This document shows, piece by piece, positions 34,428 through 43,800 of a stretch of 48,462 nt of DNA. The position numbers and the translations under genes were made by a program. The notes beneath the pieces are model-generated. The model had not been told where the DNA came from and did no database searches. It saw nothing but the letters and a program-made list of their open reading frames with translations. This DNA comes from CAYVFC01 sp964450715 (GTDB taxonomy: Bacteria > Myxococcota_A > Polyangia > Polyangiales > JAFGIB01). Positions within the stretch are counted from its first letter, which is position 1; every line of letters begins with the position of its first letter. Location of the stretch: contig CAYVFC010000053.1 in the NCBI GenBank assembly GCA_964450715.1, positions 1 through 48,462 of the forward strand, read 5' to 3'.

Positions 34428-34536
34428 CGAACCCTCTCCCCTGACCGAAAAGATCGATCATATCCGCAGCCGGAGGGCAGCGCAACTCGACGCGCCCCCG
34501 TGCGGTTCCGGCTCGGCTGTCGGTACTGCCCGACCG

Positions 34537-34552
34537 CCGCCCCTTCGGGCGG
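34537..34552. promoter_or_regulatory. Small GC-rich hairpin in the divergent spacer
   Basis: CCGCCC (34537-34542) and GGGCGG (34547-34552) pair around a CTTC loop, between the starts of the histidine kinase (34427) and the pseudokinase (34628). A TATATT stretch at 34585-34590 could be part of a rightward -10 element. It may be an operator or leader hairpin. This is weak evidence. Confidence 0.25.
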
Positions 34553-34627
34553 GGTAGTCGGTGCTCTATCGGCCAGAATCGGAATATATTAGTCTGCTGC
34601 GGTAGGAAGAAATCGAGGAAGGCAGGC

Positions 34628-37600
34628 ATGGAATCGATCGGCGATCTGCTGCGACGTGAGCTGGAGAGGCACTTCGAGCCCGAGGCCATGGCGCGCCTGA
34701 GCCGCGAGCTGCTCGGATTCGATCCGGCGGGCGCGGCGGGCGGTAAAGGTCGGAACGAGCTGGCGCGCGCCATCGTGCGGTGGTGCGAGTCCGAGGAGGC
34801 GCTGCAGGCGCTGGCGGATGCCATCCTGATGTCGAGCGCCACCGCGGACGACCGGCTCAAGAGCGCTTTCTCGGTCGCGCTCAACACCGATCCCGAGCTA
34901 GTGCCGGGCGCGATGGTGAACGGGCTACGCGTGGTAAAGCGCATCGGCCGTAGCGGCTTCGGCACCGCTTACCTGGCAGAGACCGACGGCGCATCGGGGT
35001 CGGAAAGGCGGCGGCTGGTGCTCAAGGTTCTGCGGCGCCTCTACTGCCGCGACCGCTCCGCGGTGCAACGGCTGCGCACCGCGTTGCGCGCCATGCAGGG
35101 GGTCCGGGCCGATGCGCTGGCGCCAATCATCGATCAGGGAAGCCTGTCGGACGGGCGCGTCTGGATAGCGCGGGAGCACGTCGAGGGACAGACGCTGGCA
35201 GAATACATCGATAAAATGGGTTCTATGCATTTCACGCAGGCCCGACCGCTCTTCTCCGATCTGCTCTCCGCTCTGGGTGAGCTGCACCGGGCCAGCCTGG
35301 TGCACGGAAACGTCAAGACCGAAAACGTGCTGTTGAGACCACGAAGGCGAGAGGACGGCACGCGGGCGGGTTTTCGCGCGGTGCTGGTCGACGGGGCGCT
35401 CAACCGGCTGCTCTGTCCCTGCCGGCCCGACATGAAGTCCGGGGGGATGCTCTGCATCCTGGGAACGCAGAAGTCCATCGCCCCGGAGCAGGCGCGCGGG
35501 CTGGAGCTGGACAGGCGCGGCGACATCTACGCCGCCGGGGTATTGATGTACGAGACGCTCTGCGGGCGTTTACCCTTCCGCGAGGAGATCGCGCTCAAGA
35601 GTATCGCCGTCCGTCTTTCGTCGGCTCCCGAGCCGGTCTCCTCGCTGGCGCGGCGCGGCTGGGTACCGCAGAACGCAGACGCCATCCTCCTGCGAGCGCT
35701 GGCCGCCGATCTCGGCCAGCGCTACCAGACCACCGGCGAGCTCCGGCGCGACCTGGAATCGCTCGATACGCCGATCAAGCGGGAACCCTTGAACCGGAGG
35801 GAGTTCGACAAGGCGGTGGGCAGATTGCTGCTCGATCCGGCAGACGAGAAGCTGGCAGACGCCATCGAAAAACAGGCCGCCGGGTCCGGGGCGATCGACG
35901 AGCTGATCGACGCTTTCAAGCAGGTGGCCGGAACCGCCCGGAACGAGCAGGCGAGGCGCGGGCTGCTCTCCCGTCTGTACCGGATCGCCGAAAACGACGC
36001 GCAAACCGTCGAGCAGTCCCGGCAGGCCTATGCGACCATCCTGGAAATCGATCCCGGAAACGCGCAGGCGAAAAAGGGGATCGAACAGATCCGGCGGCTG
36101 GGCGGCGACCGAGAGGCGTTGCTGGAGAGCCTGCTCGACGAGCTGGAGGACGAGACCGCGCCGCAGAGACGCGGGGCCATCCTGCGCGAGGCGGCGGTCA
36201 TCTACGAGAAGGACCTGAAGGACAAGGACGACGCTTTCGTCGCCTGGCTGCAGGTGCTGGCCGAGGAGCCGTCCGACGAGCTGGCCGAGAAGGAGATCGA
36301 ACGGCTGGCCGGGGACCGGCAGGATCGGTGGAACGAGGCGCTGGCCGTGCTGCGCAGCGCCCTGGGCAAGGCCTACAGCGTGCTGTTCACCGAGGAGGGC
36401 GAGGAGCTGTCGCCGGAGGACGCGCAGCGCAGACTGGTGGAGCTGGCCGAGGAGGCCGTGCGCGCCGCCGAAAAACGCCTCGGGGAAGAACAGAACGCGC
36501 TTCAGGAGATCGAGCAGCAGCTAACCACGGTGGAGAAGCGAGCCGAGGAGCTGGCCGCGCTGGCCGAGGGCAAGGAGCAGGCCGCCAAGCGGGCGCAGAC
36601 GGTAGCGGACGAGGCAGTGGCCAACTACGAGGCGGCCCGCGTGCTGGCCGAGTCCAGGGACGCCACGGCCGAGCAGAAAGCGGCGGCGGAACGGGCGAGC
36701 CAGCAGATCGACAGGGAAGTAGACCGGGCGATCGACGCGGGGGGCGAGGCGAAGAAGGCGACCGCGCAGGCCGAGGAGGTGCGGAAGAGGGTGGGGGAGG
36801 TCGAGGCCGCGTGGCTCGGGGCCAACAGGAAGATCCGCGCCGCGGAACAGGCCCTGGAGAAGTCCCGGACCGGGCTGGCGACCGAAATGGAGCGCCACCG
36901 GAAGATCCGCGAAACCGATCAGGCGACGCTGATAGAGAAACGCAACGCCGAGATCGAGAAGCTGGCGCACCTGTACAACGTAAACGGGCATATCTACGCC
37001 GAGCGCATGGACCGCCCCGAAGTGGCGCTCAAGTACTTCTCGCAGGCCCTCAAGCTCGACCCGGCCAACGAGCGCGCCAACCGGGAGATCGTGGAGCTGT
37101 ACCGGCGGGCGCAGGCCTGGAAGGAGCTCTCCGAGGCACTGCTGCAGAGCGCGGAGCACGTCGCCGACGCGGGGACCCGGCGCCAGTACCGAGCCGAGGC
37201 CGCGGCCATCATCGCGGAGAAGCTGGGCGACCGGAATACGGCCATCAAGCACTTCAAGAAGATACTCGGGGAGGATCCCTCCCACCCGCTCGCCCAGGCC
37301 GAGATCGAGAAAGCGGTCACCGAGCGAAACGACTGGCCGGCCCTGGTCGAGCTGCTGGAGAAGCGGGCCGAGTCCTCGCAGGGCAACGCCCGCATCGCCC
37401 TTCTCAACCGCATCGCCGATCTCTGCGAGAACCGCTTGCAGGACAGGGCCAGGGCCGAGAACGCCTACCGGGCCGTGCTGCAGCTCGACTCCCGGGACGC
37501 GACCGCCCTGGGAGCCCTGGCGAGCCTGTACGAGCACCGGGGCCACTTCCAGGGATTGCTGGAGGTGTTGCGCTCGCTGGAGCAGCTGGCGGGCACGCCC

Positions 37601-40549
37601 AAGGCCCGCGTCTCCTACCTGGAGAAAATGGGGCGGCTGCAGGAGGAGCAGTTCGTCGACTACGCGGAGGCGGCGCGGATCTTCGAGCGCATCGCCGAGA
37701 TCGATCCCGGCCACGAGGAGGCCAACACCGCGCTGATCCGGCTCTACCGACAGCTCAGGAACTTCGACGCCCTGGTACAGACGCTGGAGCGGTACGCGCT
37801 GGGCTCCGAGGAGCAGAAGCGCAAGATCGAGCTGATGCTGCGCTGCGCGCATATACTGTTGACGGAGGTCGGAGCCCCCGATCGCGCACTCGAGTTCCTG
37901 GAGCGGGTGCTGATCCTCGACGAGGAGAACGCCGAGGCCCTGGAGATGAAGGCGCGCCTCAAGTCGACGGCCGGGGACCTGCGAGACGCGCTACAGGCGG
38001 TCGAACGGCTGGCCGATCATGAGCGGGACCCCTATAAGAAGGCGGAGCTGCTGACGCGGGCCGGCAAGCTGCTCGAGGATAGTGGAAACAAGGACGGCGC
38101 CATCGAGCGCTACCGGCATGCCTTGGACCTGGACGCCTATCCGGTGGAGACGGCCGAAGCATTGCGCCGCATCTACGAGCAGCGCGGCGACGCCCGCGGA
38201 GCGGTCGAGGTGCTGCGGCGGGAAGTCGACCGGGAAACGGGCAAGGCCCGGAAAGCGGAGCTGCTCGCCGACCTGGGCAAAGTCTATCGCGAACGCCTGA
38301 AGCAGGACGAGGCGGCGCACGAGAGTTTTTCCGAGGCGCTCGCGCTCGATCCCACCTGTACCCGGGCCTCACTGGGGCTGGCGGCGCTGGTCTACGAAAA
38401 GGGGAACTACGCCGAATACCTCAAGCACTTCTCCGACATCCTGGGTCGAATCGCCGGCCTGGGGGCAGAAGAGACCCGCGAGCTCTACTACCGGGCCGGG
38501 CGGAGCTTCGAGGAGACCGGGCGGCTCGACCGAGCGGTCGAGGCCTATCGCAACGCGCTTCAGCACGCTCCCGGCGATATCGAGCTACACGTACGGTTGG
38601 CCGAGGCGGCGCTTAAGTCTGGCCAGCCCGACCAGGCCGTGCGCCAGTACGAGCAGATCATCGATTCGTTCGAGAAGGAGACGGCGGGCGAGGACAAGGT
38701 ACGGGTGCTGCTGGCGCTGGGCAAGGCGCGGCTGGCCGCGGACGACGCGGACGGCGCCGTCGAAGCCTTCGGCCAGGCGCAGCAGCTCGCCCCGGACGAC
38801 CGCGAGTTACTGCGAACGCTGACCGAAGCTCACGAGAGGAAGGGGGACTGGAGAACGGTGTTGAGCCTGCTTCAGGAGCGCTCGCGAAAGACCGACGACG
38901 ACGACGAGGCGTTCGAGTTGCTGGCGCGGGCCGGCGACCTCTACTTGGAGAAGATGAACGATCGCAACTCGGCGGTGGACTACTACGGATTCGCGCTCAA
39001 CCGCCGTCCCAACGACCGCAACCTGCTGGCCCGGCTGATGGCCATCTACACCGAGGCCAAGGACTGGGAGCGCCTGCTGGAGGTCATCGTCCGCATCGCC
39101 GAGATGGTGGAAGACGGAGGGCACCGCGCCAAGTACTTTATGACCGCGGCCGGCATCGCCCACCAGGAGCTCGAGCGCTGCGACGATGCCGCCGACTACT
39201 ACGAGAAATCCCTGCAGGCCGAGCCGGGATCGGAGCCCGCTTTCAACGGGCTGGTCGAATGCCTGACCGAGAGCGAGAACTGGAACCGCCTGCAAGAGGT
39301 CTTTCGAAGATACACCGAGGAGAAGCGCGAACGCTCCTCCCCGGAGCTCATCGTGAAGCTGCTCGACGCGCGCGGCGGGGTGTTGCTGGACAGGCTGGGT
39401 TACGAGCAACTCGCGGCAGAGATTCTCGAGGAGGCGCGAGCGCTCGATCCGGACAACCGCGGGCGCCGCCAGCGTCTACTGGATATCTACCGCAAGGATC
39501 CGCGGCGCTACCTGGAGCGGATCACCCGCATGTGCCGCGAAGCCATCGACGTTGATCCGTACCAGGCTGCCCCTTACAAGGAGCTACGGGAAGCGTTCGC
39601 CGGCACCGAGATGGCGGACGAGCTCTGGTGCGTCTGCCAGGCGCTGAGCTTTCTGGGCAAGGCCGACCCGGGTGAGGAGAACCTGTTCAAGAGGGGCCGA
39701 CCCGGACAGCTGGTCAGGGCCACGCGCCCGGAGACAGAGAAGACCTGGCGCCGGCTTCTCACCCATCCCGGCCAGGATCTACGTTTAACCGAGCTATTTG
39801 CTAGCATCATGCCGGCGGTGGTGGCCAGCCAGTCTCGTCAGCTGTCTGCGCTGGGCCTGAGCAAGAAAGACCTGGTCGATCCGCTCAAGCAAACGGATAT
39901 GATCTACGTGGTCTTGCGCTACGTATCGGAGACGACCTTCCAGAAGTTGCCGGACGTCTACCGGAGCGAGTCTCAGACGCGGGGGATGTCCTTCGCCTTT
40001 ATCTCCCCCCCGGCCCTGGTCATCGGTCCGGTGGCGCGCCAAGGCGGGCCTTCCATGCAGGCCATAGGCTTCGCCGCGGCCAGGCAACTGAGCTACCTGT
40101 GGCCCGGGCACTTCATCCGTCAGATGGTGCCCACCGGGACGGGAATGAAGGCGTGGGTCTTCGCGGCCATCCAGATGCTCTCTCCCAGGTTCCCGGTTCC
40201 GGCCGACATGAGCATGCTGGTCAAGGAGTACCACGACGCCGTGCTCGAGCACCTGACGGTTCCGGAGCGCCAGGTGGTGATCAGCCGGGCCCAGAAACTC
40301 CTGCAGCACTCGCCCGAGCTGGACATGAAGGGCTGGATGGCCAGCGTGGACCTGACCGCCGACCGCGCCGGCTTCGTCTTCGCCAACGACCTGGAGACGG
40401 CGGCAACCGCCGTCGAGTCGAGTCCGCCGGACGCCTCCGGGGTTCCGCCCAAGGAGCGCATCAAGCACCTGCTGGTCTACGCCGTCTCCGACGAATACTT
40501 CTCGCTGCGCAAGCGCCTGGGCATCGCGCTGACCATGGGTGGACGGTAG
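34628..40549 (+). CDS. Giant pseudokinase-coiled coil-TPR protein
   Basis: The 1973 residues start at the ATG at 34628 with GAGGAAGGCAGG upstream. After a helical leader (1-95) comes a Hanks-kinase fold at about 100-370: glycine loop 'IGRSGFGTAYLAE', Lys133 in 'LVLKVL', 'APEQARG'-type activation-segment end and 'RRGDIYAAGVLMYETLCGR'. The catalytic loop reads 'LVHGNVKTENVLL', so HRD is HGN (Asn228 for the base Asp), and DFG is DGA; it is probably a pseudokinase. A long Ala/Glu/Arg coiled coil spans about 600-780. Some 20 or more TPR-like helical pairs follow (about 780-1650), then a folded-looking C-terminal domain of about 320 residues that I cannot name. No signal peptide or membrane helix. 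Likely a cytoplasmic scaffold. Confidence 0.88.
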   Translation: MESIGDLLRRELERHFEPEAMARLSRELLGFDPAGAAGGKGRNELARAIVRWCESEEALQALADAILMSSATADDRLKSAFSVALNTDPELVPGAMVNGLRVVKRIGRSGFGTAYLAETDGASGSERRRLVLKVLRRLYCRDRSAVQRLRTALRAMQGVRADALAPIIDQGSLSDGRVWIAREHVEGQTLAEYIDKMGSMHFTQARPLFSDLLSALGELHRASLVHGNVKTENVLLRPRRREDGTRAGFRAVLVDGALNRLLCPCRPDMKSGGMLCILGTQKSIAPEQARGLELDRRGDIYAAGVLMYETLCGRLPFREEIALKSIAVRLSSAPEPVSSLARRGWVPQNADAILLRALAADLGQRYQTTGELRRDLESLDTPIKREPLNRREFDKAVGRLLLDPADEKLADAIEKQAAGSGAIDELIDAFKQVAGTARNEQARRGLLSRLYRIAENDAQTVEQSRQAYATILEIDPGNAQAKKGIEQIRRLGGDREALLESLLDELEDETAPQRRGAILREAAVIYEKDLKDKDDAFVAWLQVLAEEPSDELAEKEIERLAGDRQDRWNEALAVLRSALGKAYSVLFTEEGEELSPEDAQRRLVELAEEAVRAAEKRLGEEQNALQEIEQQLTTVEKRAEELAALAEGKEQAAKRAQTVADEAVANYEAARVLAESRDATAEQKAAAERASQQIDREVDRAIDAGGEAKKATAQAEEVRKRVGEVEAAWLGANRKIRAAEQALEKSRTGLATEMERHRKIRETDQATLIEKRNAEIEKLAHLYNVNGHIYAERMDRPEVALKYFSQALKLDPANERANREIVELYRRAQAWKELSEALLQSAEHVADAGTRRQYRAEAAAIIAEKLGDRNTAIKHFKKILGEDPSHPLAQAEIEKAVTERNDWPALVELLEKRAESSQGNARIALLNRIADLCENRLQDRARAENAYRAVLQLDSRDATALGALASLYEHRGHFQGLLEVLRSLEQLAGTPKARVSYLEKMGRLQEEQFVDYAEAARIFERIAEIDPGHEEANTALIRLYRQLRNFDALVQTLERYALGSEEQKRKIELMLRCAHILLTEVGAPDRALEFLERVLILDEENAEALEMKARLKSTAGDLRDALQAVERLADHERDPYKKAELLTRAGKLLEDSGNKDGAIERYRHALDLDAYPVETAEALRRIYEQRGDARGAVEVLRREVDRETGKARKAELLADLGKVYRERLKQDEAAHESFSEALALDPTCTRASLGLAALVYEKGNYAEYLKHFSDILGRIAGLGAEETRELYYRAGRSFEETGRLDRAVEAYRNALQHAPGDIELHVRLAEAALKSGQPDQAVRQYEQIIDSFEKETAGEDKVRVLLALGKARLAADDADGAVEAFGQAQQLAPDDRELLRTLTEAHERKGDWRTVLSLLQERSRKTDDDDEAFELLARAGDLYLEKMNDRNSAVDYYGFALNRRPNDRNLLARLMAIYTEAKDWERLLEVIVRIAEMVEDGGHRAKYFMTAAGIAHQELERCDDAADYYEKSLQAEPGSEPAFNGLVECLTESENWNRLQEVFRRYTEEKRERSSPELIVKLLDARGGVLLDRLGYEQLAAEILEEARALDPDNRGRRQRLLDIYRKDPRRYLERITRMCREAIDVDPYQAAPYKELREAFAGTEMADELWCVCQALSFLGKADPGEENLFKRGRPGQLVRATRPETEKTWRRLLTHPGQDLRLTELFASIMPAVVASQSRQLSALGLSKKDLVDPLKQTDMIYVVLRYVSETTFQKLPDVYRSESQTRGMSFAFISPPALVIGPVARQGGPSMQAIGFAAARQLSYLWPGHFIRQMVPTGTGMKAWVFAAIQMLSPRFPVPADMSMLVKEYHDAVLEHLTVPERQVVISRAQKLLQHSPELDMKGWMASVDLTADRAGFVFANDLETAATAVESSPPDASGVPPKERIKHLLVYAVSDEYFSLRKRLGIALTMGGR

Positions 40550-40838
40550 TACACCAACCGGGTTCTGCAGACGACCGAAGCTCCGGCACTGAGAAACGGG
40601 GTTGCCCCGCGGCGTCAACCGACCTGGTAGACGTCATTTCGCGACGACGTCTGAACGCGAATAGCCGGTTCGGGTGGTGAACGAACAGGCAGTATGCCGG
40701 GGTTCGCTAAAGGCCGGATTGGCGCGGTGGCGCTGCCCGTAAACCGGGGTTTCGATATCGACAATAGAGAATGCAGAGTGACATTTTCCGTAACGGATAA
40801 TAGGATGTGCGCGTTGAAGTTTTCCAGGGAGGGTTAAG
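40550..40838. other. Intergenic region upstream of the second RCC1 lipoprotein
   Basis: 289 bp with no convincing gene. The AT-richer last 70 bp contain an 11-bp perfect palindrome TCCGTAACGGA (40787-40797) followed by an AATAGGAT stretch, then GGGAGGG just before the ATG at 40839. The palindrome could be an operator overlapping the promoter; this is inference from position and symmetry only. Confidence 0.35.
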
Positions 40839-43800
40839 ATGCGCTGGGGTTGCCCGTGTATGCGACGTTTCCTCGTTGTTTTCGTACTTCTGGTTTCTGC
40901 CTGCGATTCCGGAGAGGGCGCGGGTACGGATGGCGACCGGGACGGAGGCGGAGCCGGGTCCGGAGGCGGTACCGAGGTGCGCGATGACGCCCAACAGGTG
41001 GATCAGTGCCAGGAAAACTCGGACTGCTCGGACGGGCTTTACTGCAACGGTTTAGAGAAATGTAAGCCGGACGACCAAGCCGCCGATGAACGCGGATGTC
41101 TTCAGGCGGCGGAAGGTCCCTGTGGTGACCTCACCTGCGACGAGGATCTCGACGAATGCGAGTGCGAAGTCGCCGATGAGGACGGCGACGGAGTTGACTC
41201 CATCGCCTGCGGCGGCGCCGACTGTGATGACAAAGATCGCAACCGTTACCCGGGTAAAACCGAGGTATGCGACGACGAGGGTCATGACGAGGATTGCGAT
41301 CCCGAAACGCTGGGAGGACCGGACGACAGTGACCGTGATGGCGACGGCTTCGTATCGGAGCAGTGCTGTAACGAACAACAGGACGGTTCGGTACTGTGCG
41401 GTACCGACTGCAACGATTTGATGGAGGGGATCAACCCGGAGGCAACCGAGGCGTGCAACAACTGGGACGACAATTGCAACGGTACGATCGACGTAGACGA
41501 GGACGGTAATGACTTGAGAGTGGTCTGGTATGTTGACCGCGATGGCGACGGCTTCGGCGTGGACACCGATTCGGTACGTTCCTGCGGTGATCCGAGCTCG
41601 CAGGGCTTCAACTACTCCACCAATTCGGGCGACTGCAACGACGACCCGACGACAACCGACAACGGCGTGGAGGCGGCCGTGATTCATCCCGGGGCCGAAG
41701 AACGGTGTGAAGTGCAGGGCGTCGACGAGAACTGCAACTCCGAAGTAGACGAGGGTTGCGACTGCTTTACCGGTCAGACACAACCCTGCGGTCCGTTTGA
41801 CGCGGGGGGAGACGCGCTGACCGATGCCAACGGCGATCCGTTGACGACAGGCGAGTGTGCCCGCGGACACCGCGAGTGCAGCGAAGGCCACTGGGAGGTC
41901 GCCTGTGTCGAAGCGGTCAGACCCTATCCGGAAGAGTGTGACTACCGCGACAATGATTGCGACGGGTTGACCGACGAGCCCGACGCGGCCGACGCCACGC
42001 TCTGGTACCCCGACTTGGACGGCGACGGCTTCGGCCTGGGCTCCGGTGCCGTGCGCGCCTGCTTCTCTCCCGGAGACGAATGGATACTTGCCGGCGGCGA
42101 CTGCGCCGATGACCCGGACGACCCGGTATACGGCGAAGATGCGCACCTGATCCACCCGGGCGCCACCGAGGTCTGCGACGGCGCTCTGGACCACAACTGC
42201 AACGGCCTGGTGGACGAGAGCTGCCCGTGCACCGGAGATGAAACGCGAAGCTGCGGTCCCTTTCTGGTGGATGGCGTGACCCTCGCCGTCGATCCCTATG
42301 GCGCGCCTTTGACCGAGGGGCGCTGCAAACAGGGGATACAGACCTGCCTGGACGGTGTATGGTCTCCGGTTTGCGACGGGGCGGTGGGGCCGGCAGTGAA
42401 TGAGATCTGCGACAGCTTGAGAAACGACGATGATTGCGACGGCTTATCGGACGAAGACGACGCTACCGGTGTTGAATACTGGTATCTGGATACCGACGGT
42501 GATCACCATGGAGATCCGCTTACCGAAATCGTGGCTTGCCATAAACCGCCCGATACGCCCGAGGGACACGAATACATGCGGGGCGAGCGCGGAGACTGCG
42601 ACGATACCGATGACACCGTCTGTCCGGCAGCGACCGAGATCTGCGACGGCGCCATTGACCACAACTGCAATGGTGTCGAAGACCTTCTGGACGGCTGTGA
42701 CTGCATCAATGGAACCGTACAGCCCTGCGGCCCCTTCGACGGCCAGGGCAACGACCTGGCCGGACTGGACACCGGCGCCTGTCAGCCGGGTTCGCAAAAA
42801 TGCATTTCCGGACAGTGGGGCGCCTGCGTCGGCTATATCGGACCGGCCGACAGCGAGATCTGCAACAACGCCATCAACGACGATGACTGCGACGGGCTGA
42901 TCGATGAAGACGACCCCGACGTAGTCGGCGCCGCGACCTGGCACCTGGACCTCGACGGCGACACCTACGGCTCCGACGCGGCCTCCGATGCAAGGGACGC
43001 TTGCGTCCGGCCCACCGGCTACGTCGCCAGCGGTACCGACTGCGCCGACAGCAAGGCCGGCGTGCATCCCAATGCGGCAGAGGTCTGCGACGGCGCCGTT
43101 GACCACAACTGCAATGGCGTCGAAGACCTTCTGGACGGCTGTGACTGCATCAATGGAACCGAGCAGCCCTGCGGCCCGTTTGACAGCCAGGGCAACGACC
43201 TGGCCGGACTGGACACCGGCGCCTGTAAGCCGGGCTCGCAGAAGTGCATTTCCGGGCAGTGGGGTGCCTGCGTCGGCTATATCGGACCGGCCGACAGCGA
43301 GATCTGCAACAACGCCATCGACGACGATGACTGCGACGGGCTGATCGATGAAGACGACCCCGACGTGGTGGGCGCCGCTACCTGGCACCTGGATCTCGAC
43401 GCCGACACCTACGGCTCGGACGCGGCCTCCGATGCGAAGAGCGCCTGTGTGCAGCCGGACGGTTACGTCGCCCTAGGCAACGACTGCAACGACGGCGACG
43501 CCGATATCCATCCCAATGCCGTCGAGGTCTGCGACGGCGCCATCAACCACAACTGCAACGGCTTCGCCGATGACCTTTCCGACGGCTGCGATTGCGTCAA
43601 CGAAACCGAGCAACCTTGCGGACCCTTCGACGATGCGGGCAGCGATCTGGAAGGTTTGGACACGGGCGCCTGCGAGCCCGGGTCGCGTCGGTGCATATCC
43701 GGACAGTGGAGCCTCTGCGTCGGCGACGTCGGGCCGAGGGAAAACGAAATCTGCAACAACGGCATCGCCGACGACGACTGCGATGGACTGGTAGACGAAT

